A stretch of 50,968 nucleotides of DNA from SIG603 sp964369415 (GTDB lineage Bacteria > Bacillota > Clostridia > Oscillospirales > Acutalibacteraceae): the NCBI GenBank assembly GCA_964369415.1, contig CAYJFP010000015.1:1-50968 (forward strand), written 5' to 3'. Position numbers and translations under genes: made by a program. The notes under the pieces are model-generated. The model did no database searches. It had not been told where the DNA came from and worked only from the letters and a program-made list of their open reading frames with translations. This document shows, in pieces, positions 1 through 7,418 of the stretch. The first letter of the stretch is position 1. Each line of letters opens with the position of its first letter.

Positions 1-26
1 AGTCATGTCTCGCCCCGACCAAAAAT

Positions 27-68
27 CTCACGTTTTAGAAGAACTTTCCTCTAAAACGTGAGTTTTTT
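27..68 (+). terminator. Rho-independent terminator of an upstream gene
   Basis: A 12-bp perfect inverted repeat (CTCACGTTTTAG at 27-38 and its complement at 51-62) with a 12-nt loop is followed directly by six T. It ends transcription of a gene lying outside the window and isolates the downstream cluster. Confidence 0.9.
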
Positions 69-131
69 CTTTTGCCTTTTTTTATGTATTTTTTGTAAAA
101 ATTGTTATAATATTAGAAAGGTATAGTTACC

Positions 132-254
132 ATGCGAAAGTGTATTTTTCGTCAATGTGTTTCATGTGGCAAGTATGATACAGTTATGAAAAGTAAAACG
201 ATTTGTTACTCTCAGCGATTTTTGCAGTGGCAAAAAGAACAATCAGGGCGTTAG
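132..254 (+). CDS. Possible small Cys-rich protein (40 aa)
   Basis: A 41-codon frame starts with ATG 10 nt after a plausible ribosome binding site (AGAAAGG, 115-121). The peptide has four cysteines (C4, C9, C12, C25) in a C-x4-C-x2-C-x12-C arrangement, and its C-terminal half is basic. I do not recognise a family. A TATAAT at 106-111 has no good -35 and would place the start of transcription on top of the ribosome binding site, so the promoter is unclear. A weak hairpin (AAGCA/TGCTT, 293-305, then T-rich) follows. The frame may be coincidental in a 350-bp gene-poor stretch. Confidence 0.3.
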   Translation: MRKCIFRQCVSCGKYDTVMKSKTICYSQRFLQWQKEQSGR

Positions 255-303
255 AAGCAGTTATATATTCAGTGATAGTATGCCCTAATTATAAGCACAA
301 TGC

Positions 304-338
304 TTGCTTTTTTAATGATACTGTTGTATAATGTATCA
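304..338 (+). promoter_or_regulatory. Sigma-A promoter of the acyl/glycosyl cluster, with overlapping inverted repeat
   Basis: TTGCTT (304-309), a 17-bp spacer and TATAAT (327-332). Arms TGATAC (316-321) and GTATCA (333-338) flank the -10 element symmetrically and could be an operator. The first start codon is at 421, leaving an untranslated leader of about 80 nt. This is the only good promoter seen for the nine genes downstream. Confidence 0.7.
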
Positions 339-420
339 TAACATTGCGATGGAATAGGATGCGCATTATTTGGTTAAAATACATCGTATTATTTTAATTA
401 GACAAAGAGGTTAAATATCA

Positions 421-1374
421 ATGACTAAGTTATCTTTTGTTATTCCTTGTTATAATTCTGAAAAAACTATTGGAAGTGTTGTAGATTCGATTTGCTCGGT
501 AATGGAAAATGCTAGTGAATTTTCCTATGACATTGTTTTGGTGAATGATTATTCGCCTGACAATACTATTACGGTCCTTAAAAAAATTGCAAATGAGAAT
601 AATAATATAACAGTAGTGAATTTTGCTAAAAATTTCGGTCAACATGCCGCTCTTATGGCTGGGCTTAGACATACAACGGGTGAGATAATAGTATTTTTAG
701 ACGATGATGGACAAAGTCCTTCCGACCAAATTCTTAATTTGATTAAACCGCTATTTAACGGATATGACCTATCTATAGCTGACTATGGTGTGAAAAAGCA
801 AAGTTTCTTTAAAAATTTTGGCAGTAAAGTTAACGATATAATGGCGGAAAATCTCATAAATAAGCCTAAAAATTTAAATCTTAGCAGTTTTCTTGCGTTT
901 AGACGTTATATAGCAGAAGACATGATGAGGTATGAAAATTCTTTTCCTTATATAGGTGGATTACTTTTAAGGGCAACCAATAATATAGCAAATGTAAAAA
1001 TGGAAGACAATGAAAGAGAAGAGGGGAAAAGTAATTATAACTTTAGAAAGCTAATTTCTCTTTGGATGAATGGTTTTACTTCTTTCAGCGTAAAGCCGCT
1101 TAGAATGGCTACTTTTTTAGGAGGATTAACTGCATTTGCGGGAGTTATCTATACTATGTATATAATAATATCAAGACTTTTAAATCCGGATATGGCTGAA
1201 GGTTTTAGTACCATAGTATCGCTTCAAATAATATTTAGTGGAGTTATCTTAATGGTTTTGGGCATGATAGGCGAATATGTTGGGCGTATTTTTTTAAGTC
1301 TAAACAAAATGCCACAGTACGTTATTAAAGAAGTGGTAAAGAGTAAAAGTAACATAGATGATTCTATGGTTTAG
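421..1374 (+). CDS. Membrane-anchored family 2 glycosyltransferase (polyprenyl-phosphate sugar synthase type)
   Basis: Likely transfers a sugar from a nucleotide donor to undecaprenyl phosphate at the inner face of the membrane, as DPM1/GtrB/CsbB proteins do. The 317-aa protein opens with a GT-A fold (VIPCYN, residues 7-12). It carries the metal/nucleotide motif DDD at 94-96 and ends in two membrane spans (about 227-249 and 263-286) with the usual basic tail. An AGAGG ribosome binding site precedes the ATG. It is the first gene of a nine-gene unit and the only clear membrane protein in it, so it probably links the cluster product, or a sugar carrying it, to a lipid carrier. The sugar cannot be predicted. 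Confidence 0.85.
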   Translation: MTKLSFVIPCYNSEKTIGSVVDSICSVMENASEFSYDIVLVNDYSPDNTITVLKKIANENNNITVVNFAKNFGQHAALMAGLRHTTGEIIVFLDDDGQSPSDQILNLIKPLFNGYDLSIADYGVKKQSFFKNFGSKVNDIMAENLINKPKNLNLSSFLAFRRYIAEDMMRYENSFPYIGGLLLRATNNIANVKMEDNEREEGKSNYNFRKLISLWMNGFTSFSVKPLRMATFLGGLTAFAGVIYTMYIIISRLLNPDMAEGFSTIVSLQIIFSGVILMVLGMIGEYVGRIFLSLNKMPQYVIKEVVKSKSNIDDSMV

Positions 1375-1386
1375 GAGGAAGAAGAT

Positions 1387-2115
1387 TTGCAAGTAACAAA
1401 TGCTTTTTGGGAAAAAAGAAATTTAGGCGTTGAGTGCAATGAAATCAAAATAGAGGATAAAGACACTGAAAGTGAAATTGAAAAGATTTTACTAGAAAAC
1501 GAAGCAGAATACACCGTTGTCAAGGTGCCGTCGGGCAAGTTTGATGCAATGTTTTTGCTGTCGAAACTTGGCTATACTTATGTTGAATCGAGCATGAATT
1601 TAGTTCATGATTTAAAAAATATTCCGCTAAGCCCAATTCATCAAAGGATAATGAATACGATTACTTTTACACCGATGAATGATAGTGACATAAATTTGAT
1701 GTGTGATGAAATTAGAAAAGGAATTTACACAACGGATAGAATATACGCAGACCCATCTTTCACAAATGAACAGGCGGCAAATAGATATATAAACTGGCTT
1801 ATGGATGAAAAAGAGAGAGGCACAGAGCTTTTTAACTTGTGTCATAAAGATAAGATTATAGGTTTTTTTGCATTTAAAGATATTGGAAATAACACATGTT
1901 ATCCATTTTTAGTTGCAATGTATAAGGACTTTTTGTTGTCAGGTCTTGGCTTATGCACTATCGAAAAGCCATTAAAACTGGCTGTAGATAGGGGATATAA
2001 AAATTATTCAACCTATGTTTCGTCTAATAATACCAGCCAAATTAACACACACATGCTTTTAGGCTTTAAAATTAAAAGTATGGAAAGTGTATATGTTAAA
2101 CATATTTTAAAGTAA
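1387..2115 (+). CDS. GNAT acetyltransferase, WecD/TDP-fucosamine acetyltransferase-like
   Basis: A 242-aa protein beginning with TTG, chosen because AGGAGG (1373-1378) overlaps the stop of the preceding gene at the right distance. The N-terminus (FWEKRNLGV) and overall length resemble WecD-type sugar-nucleotide N-acetyltransferases. The C-terminal third has the GNAT acetyl-CoA-binding layout with a late aromatic-rich strand. In WecD the acceptor is the 4-amino group of a dTDP-sugar, made by an aminotransferase. No aminotransferase lies in this window, so the acceptor here may be another amine or the aminosugar may be made elsewhere. Family assignment is moderate. Confidence 0.6.
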   Translation: MQVTNAFWEKRNLGVECNEIKIEDKDTESEIEKILLENEAEYTVVKVPSGKFDAMFLLSKLGYTYVESSMNLVHDLKNIPLSPIHQRIMNTITFTPMNDSDINLMCDEIRKGIYTTDRIYADPSFTNEQAANRYINWLMDEKERGTELFNLCHKDKIIGFFAFKDIGNNTCYPFLVAMYKDFLLSGLGLCTIEKPLKLAVDRGYKNYSTYVSSNNTSQINTHMLLGFKIKSMESVYVKHILK

Positions 2116-2125
2116 TGGTGATTGA

Positions 2126-2866
2126 ATGTTTAAGAATAAAAATGTCTTTGTTACAGGAACAAATAAGGGTATCGGTAAAGAAATTTTAACACAGTTTGCT
2201 ATAAAGGGAGCCAATGTTTTTGCGCATGCAAGAAAAGAAACTCCTGATTTTTTGCTGTTTATAGAAGAACTAAGAAAAGAACATCAGGCAAATATAACGC
2301 CAGTTTTTTTTGATATGACAGATAGTGTTAAGATGAAAGAAGAGATTCAGAAATTATATAAGAATAAAAATTATATAGATATCTTGGTGAATAATGCAGG
2401 AGTTGCCCATGGTGCTTTTTTTCAAATGACTTCGGTTTCACAAATTAAAGAAGTGTTTGATATAAACTTTTTTTCGCATATGGAACTTACTCAGCTTATA
2501 CTTAAAAGAATGACTCAAAGAGAAAATGCAAGTATAGTAAATATTTCTTCAATATCGGGTATAGATTTAAAAGAAGGCAACTGTGCTTATGGAACTTCAA
2601 AGGCGGCTATGATTGCGTGGACAAAGGTTTTAAGTAAAGAACTGGCTAGATACAAGATTAGAGTAAATGCGATTGCGCCAGGACTTACAGATACACAAAT
2701 GGCAACTATGATGGAAAATAAAGCGGGAGCAGAAATGACAAATTCTTCTTTGATGAAGCGACTAGGCACACCAAAGGAAATAGCCGAGGTGGTTCTGTTT
2801 TTGAGCAGTGATAATTCATCGTTTATAAATGGACAAATTATAAGAGCAGACGGAGGCGAGATGTAA
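2126..2866 (+). CDS. Short-chain dehydrogenase/reductase (FabG-like)
   Basis: A classical 246-aa SDR with NAD(P) motif TGTNKGIG (10-17), NNAG (89-92) and a complete Ser142-Tyr155-Lys159 catalytic set, ending in the usual INGQ...DGGE region. It would reduce a keto group or oxidise an alcohol with NAD(P)H in the cytoplasm. It resembles 3-oxoacyl-ACP reductases. It sits between an acetyltransferase and a split transketolase in an operon that also carries an acyl carrier protein, so an acyl-ACP or ketol intermediate is a reasonable substrate. Its stop overlaps the next start by one base, suggesting translational coupling. Confidence 0.85.
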   Translation: MFKNKNVFVTGTNKGIGKEILTQFAIKGANVFAHARKETPDFLLFIEELRKEHQANITPVFFDMTDSVKMKEEIQKLYKNKNYIDILVNNAGVAHGAFFQMTSVSQIKEVFDINFFSHMELTQLILKRMTQRENASIVNISSISGIDLKEGNCAYGTSKAAMIAWTKVLSKELARYKIRVNAIAPGLTDTQMATMMENKAGAEMTNSSLMKRLGTPKEIAEVVLFLSSDNSSFINGQIIRADGGEM

Positions 2867-3690
2867 TGGATAATAAACTATTGCTTGAATGCAAAAAAGC
2901 CGCAGATCAAATGCGAAGAGATGTAATAGAAATGGCATATAGTGTCGGAAACACTGGTTCTCACATAGGTGGGGCGCTTTCTATGATAGAGATTATGGCA
3001 GTGCTTTATAAGGGCGTTATGAACTACGACATCAATAACACTTATATGGAAGAAAGAGATAGATTTATTTTAAGCAAGGGGCATGGTGTAATGGCTCAGT
3101 ATGCCGCTTTAAAACAAATTGGACTTTTAAGCGATGAAGACCTTAAAACCTTTAAAAAGAACGAGACAAAACTGTATGCGCATCCATCAATGAATATGGA
3201 AATAGGAATAGAGTTTTCAAGCGGAAGCTTGGGACAAGGTTTATCGCTTGCTGTCGGAAGTGCTATTGCGCTTAAGAGAAAAGAAAACGAAAAGAGTAGA
3301 GTGTTTGTTCTTCTTGGCGATGGAGAGTGCGACGAAGGCTCGGTATGGGAAGCTGCTGCAAGTGCATCGCATTATAATCTTAATAATGTTGTTGTTATTG
3401 TGGATAAAAATCAACTGCAATACGACGGAAAAACAAGCGATATCTTGATGATGGACAATTTAAGCGAAAAGTTTAAAAGCTTTGGATTAGAGGTGTTAGA
3501 AATTGATGGGCATGATATAGAACAATTACTTTCGGCGTTTAATACAGTCTCGGACAAGCCGATTGCCGTTATTGCAAACACGGTAAAAGGCAAAGGGGTT
3601 TCGTTTATGGAAAATAACCATTTGTGGCATAACGGTAGGCTTACACAAAAGCAATATGAACAAGCGTTAGAAGAGCAGGAGGGGAAGTAA
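2866..3690 (+). CDS. Transketolase, N-terminal subunit (ThDP-binding)
   Basis: A 274-aa protein covering the thiamine-diphosphate (PP) half of transketolase. The ThDP motif runs from GDGE (151-154) to Asn182, and the conserved His/Gly segment KGHGV (71-75) and AHPS are present. With the next gene it forms a two-subunit transketolase, which moves a two-carbon ketol unit from a ketose to an aldehyde. The start lies in a TAATG overlap with the SDR gene, and a GGAGG-like site is inside the end of that gene. Split transketolases are common in Clostridia. Here the genes lie inside an acyl/sugar modification cluster rather than with pentose-phosphate genes. Confidence 0.9.
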   Translation: MDNKLLLECKKAADQMRRDVIEMAYSVGNTGSHIGGALSMIEIMAVLYKGVMNYDINNTYMEERDRFILSKGHGVMAQYAALKQIGLLSDEDLKTFKKNETKLYAHPSMNMEIGIEFSSGSLGQGLSLAVGSAIALKRKENEKSRVFVLLGDGECDEGSVWEAAASASHYNLNNVVVIVDKNQLQYDGKTSDILMMDNLSEKFKSFGLEVLEIDGHDIEQLLSAFNTVSDKPIAVIANTVKGKGVSFMENNHLWHNGRLTQKQYEQALEEQEGK

Positions 3691-3691
3691 A

Positions 3692-4678
3692 GTGTTAGAG
3701 TACAGTAAAGGCAATATACGATTGTGGTCGAGACTAGGCTCTTGTGGAGCATTTGGTGCGGCGGCAATGGAACTTGCACAAACGAATGATAAAGCACTGA
3801 TGATAACCTCGGACTTGTGTTTTTATTCAGGGCTGGATAGGTTTAAAGCACAGTACCCAGATAAAATATACAACTGTGGAATAGCAGAACAAAATATGAT
3901 AGGAATTGCAGCGGGAATGGCTAAAGAGGGATTTGTTCCGTTTGCAACAACATATGCCACTTTTGCATCTACAAGATGTGCAGACCAAGTAAGGGTCAAT
4001 ATGGGATACATGAAGCTTAATATGAAGCTTATTGGATTAACTTCTGGATTGTCGGTTGGAATTTTAGGTGCGACACATGTCAGCATAGAAGACATAGCGA
4101 TAATGAGGTCTATACCGAATATAATTATCCTGTCACCGGCTGATGCCACCGAGTCTATAAAGGCGTGTTTAGCGGCGGCAGAAACAAATGAGCCAGTCTA
4201 TATAAGACTTTCAGGACCGATGAATAACCCTATAGTATATAATGAAGACTATGATTTTAAAATAGGTAAGGCAGAAAAGATAGTTGAAAGCCAGAAAAGT
4301 GAAATCAGCATTATTGCTACAGGAACAATGGTTCACACAGCTATGAAGGCAGCTGAAATTATTAAGGAGCAAAACGGAATTGATGTCGATGTAATCAATA
4401 TGCATACAATTAAACCTCTTGATACAGACATGATAGACAGCTGCTTAAGTTCGAAAATGATAGTTACAGTGGAGGAGCATAGCGTAATAGGTGGCTTGGG
4501 TTCAGCTGTTTCTGAATATTTATCGGATAAAACGGTAAGACCACCACAACAAATTATTGGAATAGAAGATAGATTTCCACATGCTGGAGAGTATGATTTC
4601 TTAATAGAAAGCTATGGGCTAAAAAAAGAGCAAATCGCACAGAATATAATGGATAAATTTAATAGTATAAACAAATAA
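3692..4678 (+). CDS. Transketolase, C-terminal subunit
   Basis: A 328-aa partner of the preceding gene with the pyrimidine-binding and C-terminal domains. The catalytic Glu that activates ThDP is visible in GIAEQN (Glu66). A GTG start is preceded by AGGAGGGG (3677-3684), which lies in the end of the N-subunit gene, one base before it. The two subunits are complementary and together match a full-length transketolase. Their place next to acyl-reducing enzymes suggests an acceptor aldehyde other than a pentose phosphate, but this is inference. Confidence 0.9.
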   Translation: MLEYSKGNIRLWSRLGSCGAFGAAAMELAQTNDKALMITSDLCFYSGLDRFKAQYPDKIYNCGIAEQNMIGIAAGMAKEGFVPFATTYATFASTRCADQVRVNMGYMKLNMKLIGLTSGLSVGILGATHVSIEDIAIMRSIPNIIILSPADATESIKACLAAAETNEPVYIRLSGPMNNPIVYNEDYDFKIGKAEKIVESQKSEISIIATGTMVHTAMKAAEIIKEQNGIDVDVINMHTIKPLDTDMIDSCLSSKMIVTVEEHSVIGGLGSAVSEYLSDKTVRPPQQIIGIEDRFPHAGEYDFLIESYGLKKEQIAQNIMDKFNSINK

Positions 4679-4710
4679 TATACGCCAAAATGGCAAAAGG
4701 AGTAAAAATT

Positions 4711-4950
4711 ATGAATAATTTAGAAAAATACACAAACGCATTTGTAGAAACATTTGGTATCGAAGCTGACAAGGCGGAGGGTCTTGAGTATCAAGCGATA
4801 GCAGAGTGGGACAGTGTAGGTCACATGAATTTAGTTGCTGCTATAGAAGACAGCTTTGAAATCATGATGGACACAGATGATATTATCGATTTTAGTTCTT
4901 TTGAAAAAGGCAAGGAGATAATGGCGAAATATGATGTGGAAATTAAATAA
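4711..4950 (+). CDS. Acyl carrier protein
   Basis: A 79-aa acidic ACP/PCP. The phosphopantetheine serine is Ser35 in EWDSVGHMNL, followed by the usual helix with paired acidic residues. The start at 4711 is chosen over an in-frame ATG at 4690 because AAAGGAG (4696-4702) lies just before it. The next gene overlaps its end by 20 nt. The WDSVGHM motif fits stand-alone carrier proteins used with adenylation ligases rather than the fatty-acid AcpP motif (DSLD). It probably carries the acyl group loaded by the downstream ligase. No phosphopantetheinyl transferase is in the window. Confidence 0.9.
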   Translation: MNNLEKYTNAFVETFGIEADKAEGLEYQAIAEWDSVGHMNLVAAIEDSFEIMMDTDDIIDFSSFEKGKEIMAKYDVEIK

Positions 4951-6349
4951 TTATAAAGATAATACCATAGTAGTCACTGAAGAAGGCAGAGAAGTAAGCT
5001 ATCTTGAATTTGAAAAAATGTCGGAAGATTTAGCGAGAAATTTTAAAAACAGGTGCCTTGTGTTTAATCTTTGTACCAATACTTTAGGATCGCTTTTAGG
5101 CTATGTTACAATGATAAATAACAAAGTTGTGCCGCTTCTTATAGACGCTAATTTGAACGAAGATTTACTGAATAATTTGATAGAAACGTATAAGCCTGAT
5201 TTTCTATGGGTTTCGGATGAAAAGGCGAAAAATTTTGGTGAGTTTGAAGCTGTGTATAGTACCGAGGGTTACACTCTTATCAAAACAGGCTTTGAAAATG
5301 TTTATGAAATATACGATGAAGTAGCGCTTCTTCTTACTACCTCGGGTTCTACAGGCAGCTTTAAACTTGTAAAACAAAGTTATAAAAATATTAATGCTAA
5401 TATGGAAAGTATTGCTAAATATTTGAATATTGATGAAAATGAACGCCCAATAACTACACTGCCTATGAACTACACCTATGGGCTTTCAATAATAAACAGC
5501 CACTTAGCAAAGGGTGCTAGTATTATTTTAACAGAAAAAACCTTGATGCAAAAAGAGTTTTGGACACAGCTAAAAGAGTTTAAAGCGACGTCTTTTGGCG
5601 GAGTTCCTTATACTTATGAAATGCTTGTGAGATTGAGATTTTTCGGCATGGATTTGCCATATATTAAAACCATGACTCAAGCAGGTGGAAAACTTTCTTT
5701 TGACCTTCATAAAAAATTTGCCGAATACGCAGAAGAAAAAGGTAAAAAGCTAGTAATCATGTACGGCCAAACCGAGGCAACTGCAAGAATGTCGTATTTA
5801 CCGTTTGAAAACTCGCTGAAAAAAGCTGGAAGCATAGGCATTGCTATACCAGGTGGGCAGTTTGACTTGATTGATGTTGACGGAAACATTATAAATGACA
5901 GTGAAACAGTCGGAGAGCTTAGGTACAAAGGCGAGAATGTAACTCTTGGATATGCAGAGTGCGGAGAAGACTTAGCCAAAGGCGATGAGAGAAACGGTAT
6001 ACTTGTAACAGGTGACATGGCGAAATTTGATGAGGACGGATACTTTTATATAGTCGGAAGAAAGAAACGTTTTCTAAAAATTTATGGCAGCAGGGTAAAT
6101 TTGGATGAGACAGAACAACTTCTTAAACGTGAGTTTGAGGGGATAGACTGCGCCTGTGCGGGTGTTGACGATAAACTTTTTGTTTTTATTACAAATGAAG
6201 AAAAATTAGCAGATGTAATGTCATTTATTTCTAATAAGACAAATATAAATAGGGCGGCTGTCAAAGTTAAAGTTATTGACAGTATACCAAGAAATGAATC
6301 AGGCAAGATTGCCTATCCTAAATTGGAGTGTCATTATGATACAATATGA
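4931..6349 (+). CDS. AMP-dependent acyl ligase (ANL superfamily)
   Basis: A 472-aa adenylate-forming enzyme: acid plus ATP gives acyl-AMP, then transfer to a thiol. Visible core motifs are TTSGSTGSFK (136-145), YGQTEA (about 276-281), the TGDMAKFDEDGY hinge region, GRKKRFLKIYG, and the C-terminal IPRNESGK with the catalytic Lys. It starts inside the ACP gene (ATG at 4931, or 4934) and overlaps the next gene by 14 nt. The neighbouring ACP is the likely thiol acceptor. The protein is shorter than acyl-CoA synthetases (usually over 500 aa) and closer in size to small stand-alone adenylation enzymes. Substrate is unknown. Confidence 0.85.
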   Translation: MMWKLNNYKDNTIVVTEEGREVSYLEFEKMSEDLARNFKNRCLVFNLCTNTLGSLLGYVTMINNKVVPLLIDANLNEDLLNNLIETYKPDFLWVSDEKAKNFGEFEAVYSTEGYTLIKTGFENVYEIYDEVALLLTTSGSTGSFKLVKQSYKNINANMESIAKYLNIDENERPITTLPMNYTYGLSIINSHLAKGASIILTEKTLMQKEFWTQLKEFKATSFGGVPYTYEMLVRLRFFGMDLPYIKTMTQAGGKLSFDLHKKFAEYAEEKGKKLVIMYGQTEATARMSYLPFENSLKKAGSIGIAIPGGQFDLIDVDGNIINDSETVGELRYKGENVTLGYAECGEDLAKGDERNGILVTGDMAKFDEDGYFYIVGRKKRFLKIYGSRVNLDETEQLLKREFEGIDCACAGVDDKLFVFITNEEKLADVMSFISNKTNINRAAVKVKVIDSIPRNESGKIAYPKLECHYDTI

Positions 6350-7418
6350 AGAAATACTAAATTACAAACCATTTGAGGTTAATAAGCAAGAAAAAGAAAA
6401 GCTTTTGACAAAAAGACTGCTTGACTTGACTCTTTTTCATTATGAAAACTGTCTGGAGTATAGAAATATGCTTGATGCAGTGAATTTTAGTGCGGACAAA
6501 ATCGTATCGTACAAAGATTTACCGTTTCTTCCAGTAAGTTTGTTTAAGGAGCTCGATTTGAAAAGCGTAGCTAAGGAAGAAATTTTTAAAACAATGACAT
6601 CTTCGGGTACGACAGGACAAGCGGTTTCAAAGATTTATCTTGATAAAAAAACAGCAGGAAATCAGCAAAAAACACTGGTAAATATTGTGAACTCCTTTAC
6701 AGGGGCAAAAAGGCTTCCTATGCTGATAATTGACAGTCCAAGCGTTGTAAAAGACAGAAAAATGTTTTCTGCAAGGGGTGCTGGAATACTTGGATTTTCC
6801 ATATTTGGTGCAGATAAAACCTATGCACTTGACGACAACATGAATATTGATTTAAATGCGATAAAAGAATTTTTAAGCAGGCATAAAGGTGAAAAAATCT
6901 TATTATTTGGATTTACTTTTATGATTTGGCAGCATTTTTACAAGGAACTTTTAAAAATAGATGAAAAAATTGATTTGTCAAATGGAATCTTGATTCATGG
7001 TGGTGGATGGAAAAAACTTATAAATGAAGCCGTTTCTAAAGAAGAATTTAAGCAAAAATTTATAGATGTGTGCGGTCTTTCTGACATACATGATTACTAC
7101 GGAATGGTTGAACAAACCGGTTGTATATACATGGAATGCGAGCACGGACATTTGCATGCAAGTGTTTATTCTGATGTAATTACCAGAAGGCACACGGATT
7201 TTTCAGTGTGTGATTTTGGAGAGGTCGGAATTATTCAGGTTGTTTCCATGCTGCCTGAGAGTTATCCTGGGCACAGTCTTTTGACAGAAGACGAGGGTGT
7301 GGTCTTAGGAGAAGACGACTGCAAATGCGGTAGACCTGGAAAATACTTTAAGATTAATGGAAGACTAAAAAATGCAGAGCTGAGAGGATGTAGTGACACA
7401 TATGCAAGTAAATTTTAA
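6336..7418 (+). CDS. LuxE-like acyl-protein synthetase
   Basis: A 360-aa protein related to LuxE, the subunit of bacterial fatty-acid reductase that activates an acid as acyl-AMP and holds it on a cysteine. The adenylation motif TSSGTTG is at 88-94. The C-terminus has the LuxE signature LRGCSDTYA, whose Cys352 would be the acyl acceptor. The ATG at 6336 is chosen because GGAG lies 7 nt before it; the longer open frame upstream lacks a site. It overlaps the ligase by 14 nt and the following LuxC-like gene by 26 nt. Such proteins also occur in O-antigen and capsule clusters without bioluminescence genes. Confidence 0.8.
   Translation: MIQYEEILNYKPFEVNKQEKEKLLTKRLLDLTLFHYENCLEYRNMLDAVNFSADKIVSYKDLPFLPVSLFKELDLKSVAKEEIFKTMTSSGTTGQAVSKIYLDKKTAGNQQKTLVNIVNSFTGAKRLPMLIIDSPSVVKDRKMFSARGAGILGFSIFGADKTYALDDNMNIDLNAIKEFLSRHKGEKILLFGFTFMIWQHFYKELLKIDEKIDLSNGILIHGGGWKKLINEAVSKEEFKQKFIDVCGLSDIHDYYGMVEQTGCIYMECEHGHLHASVYSDVITRRHTDFSVCDFGEVGIIQVVSMLPESYPGHSLLTEDEGVVLGEDDCKCGRPGKYFKINGRLKNAELRGCSDTYASKF

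Noticed and set aside
158..173. A parS-like string (TGTTTCATGTGGCAAG)
   Set aside because: Five of 16 positions differ from the parS consensus and the second half is not palindromic. No better site was seen.
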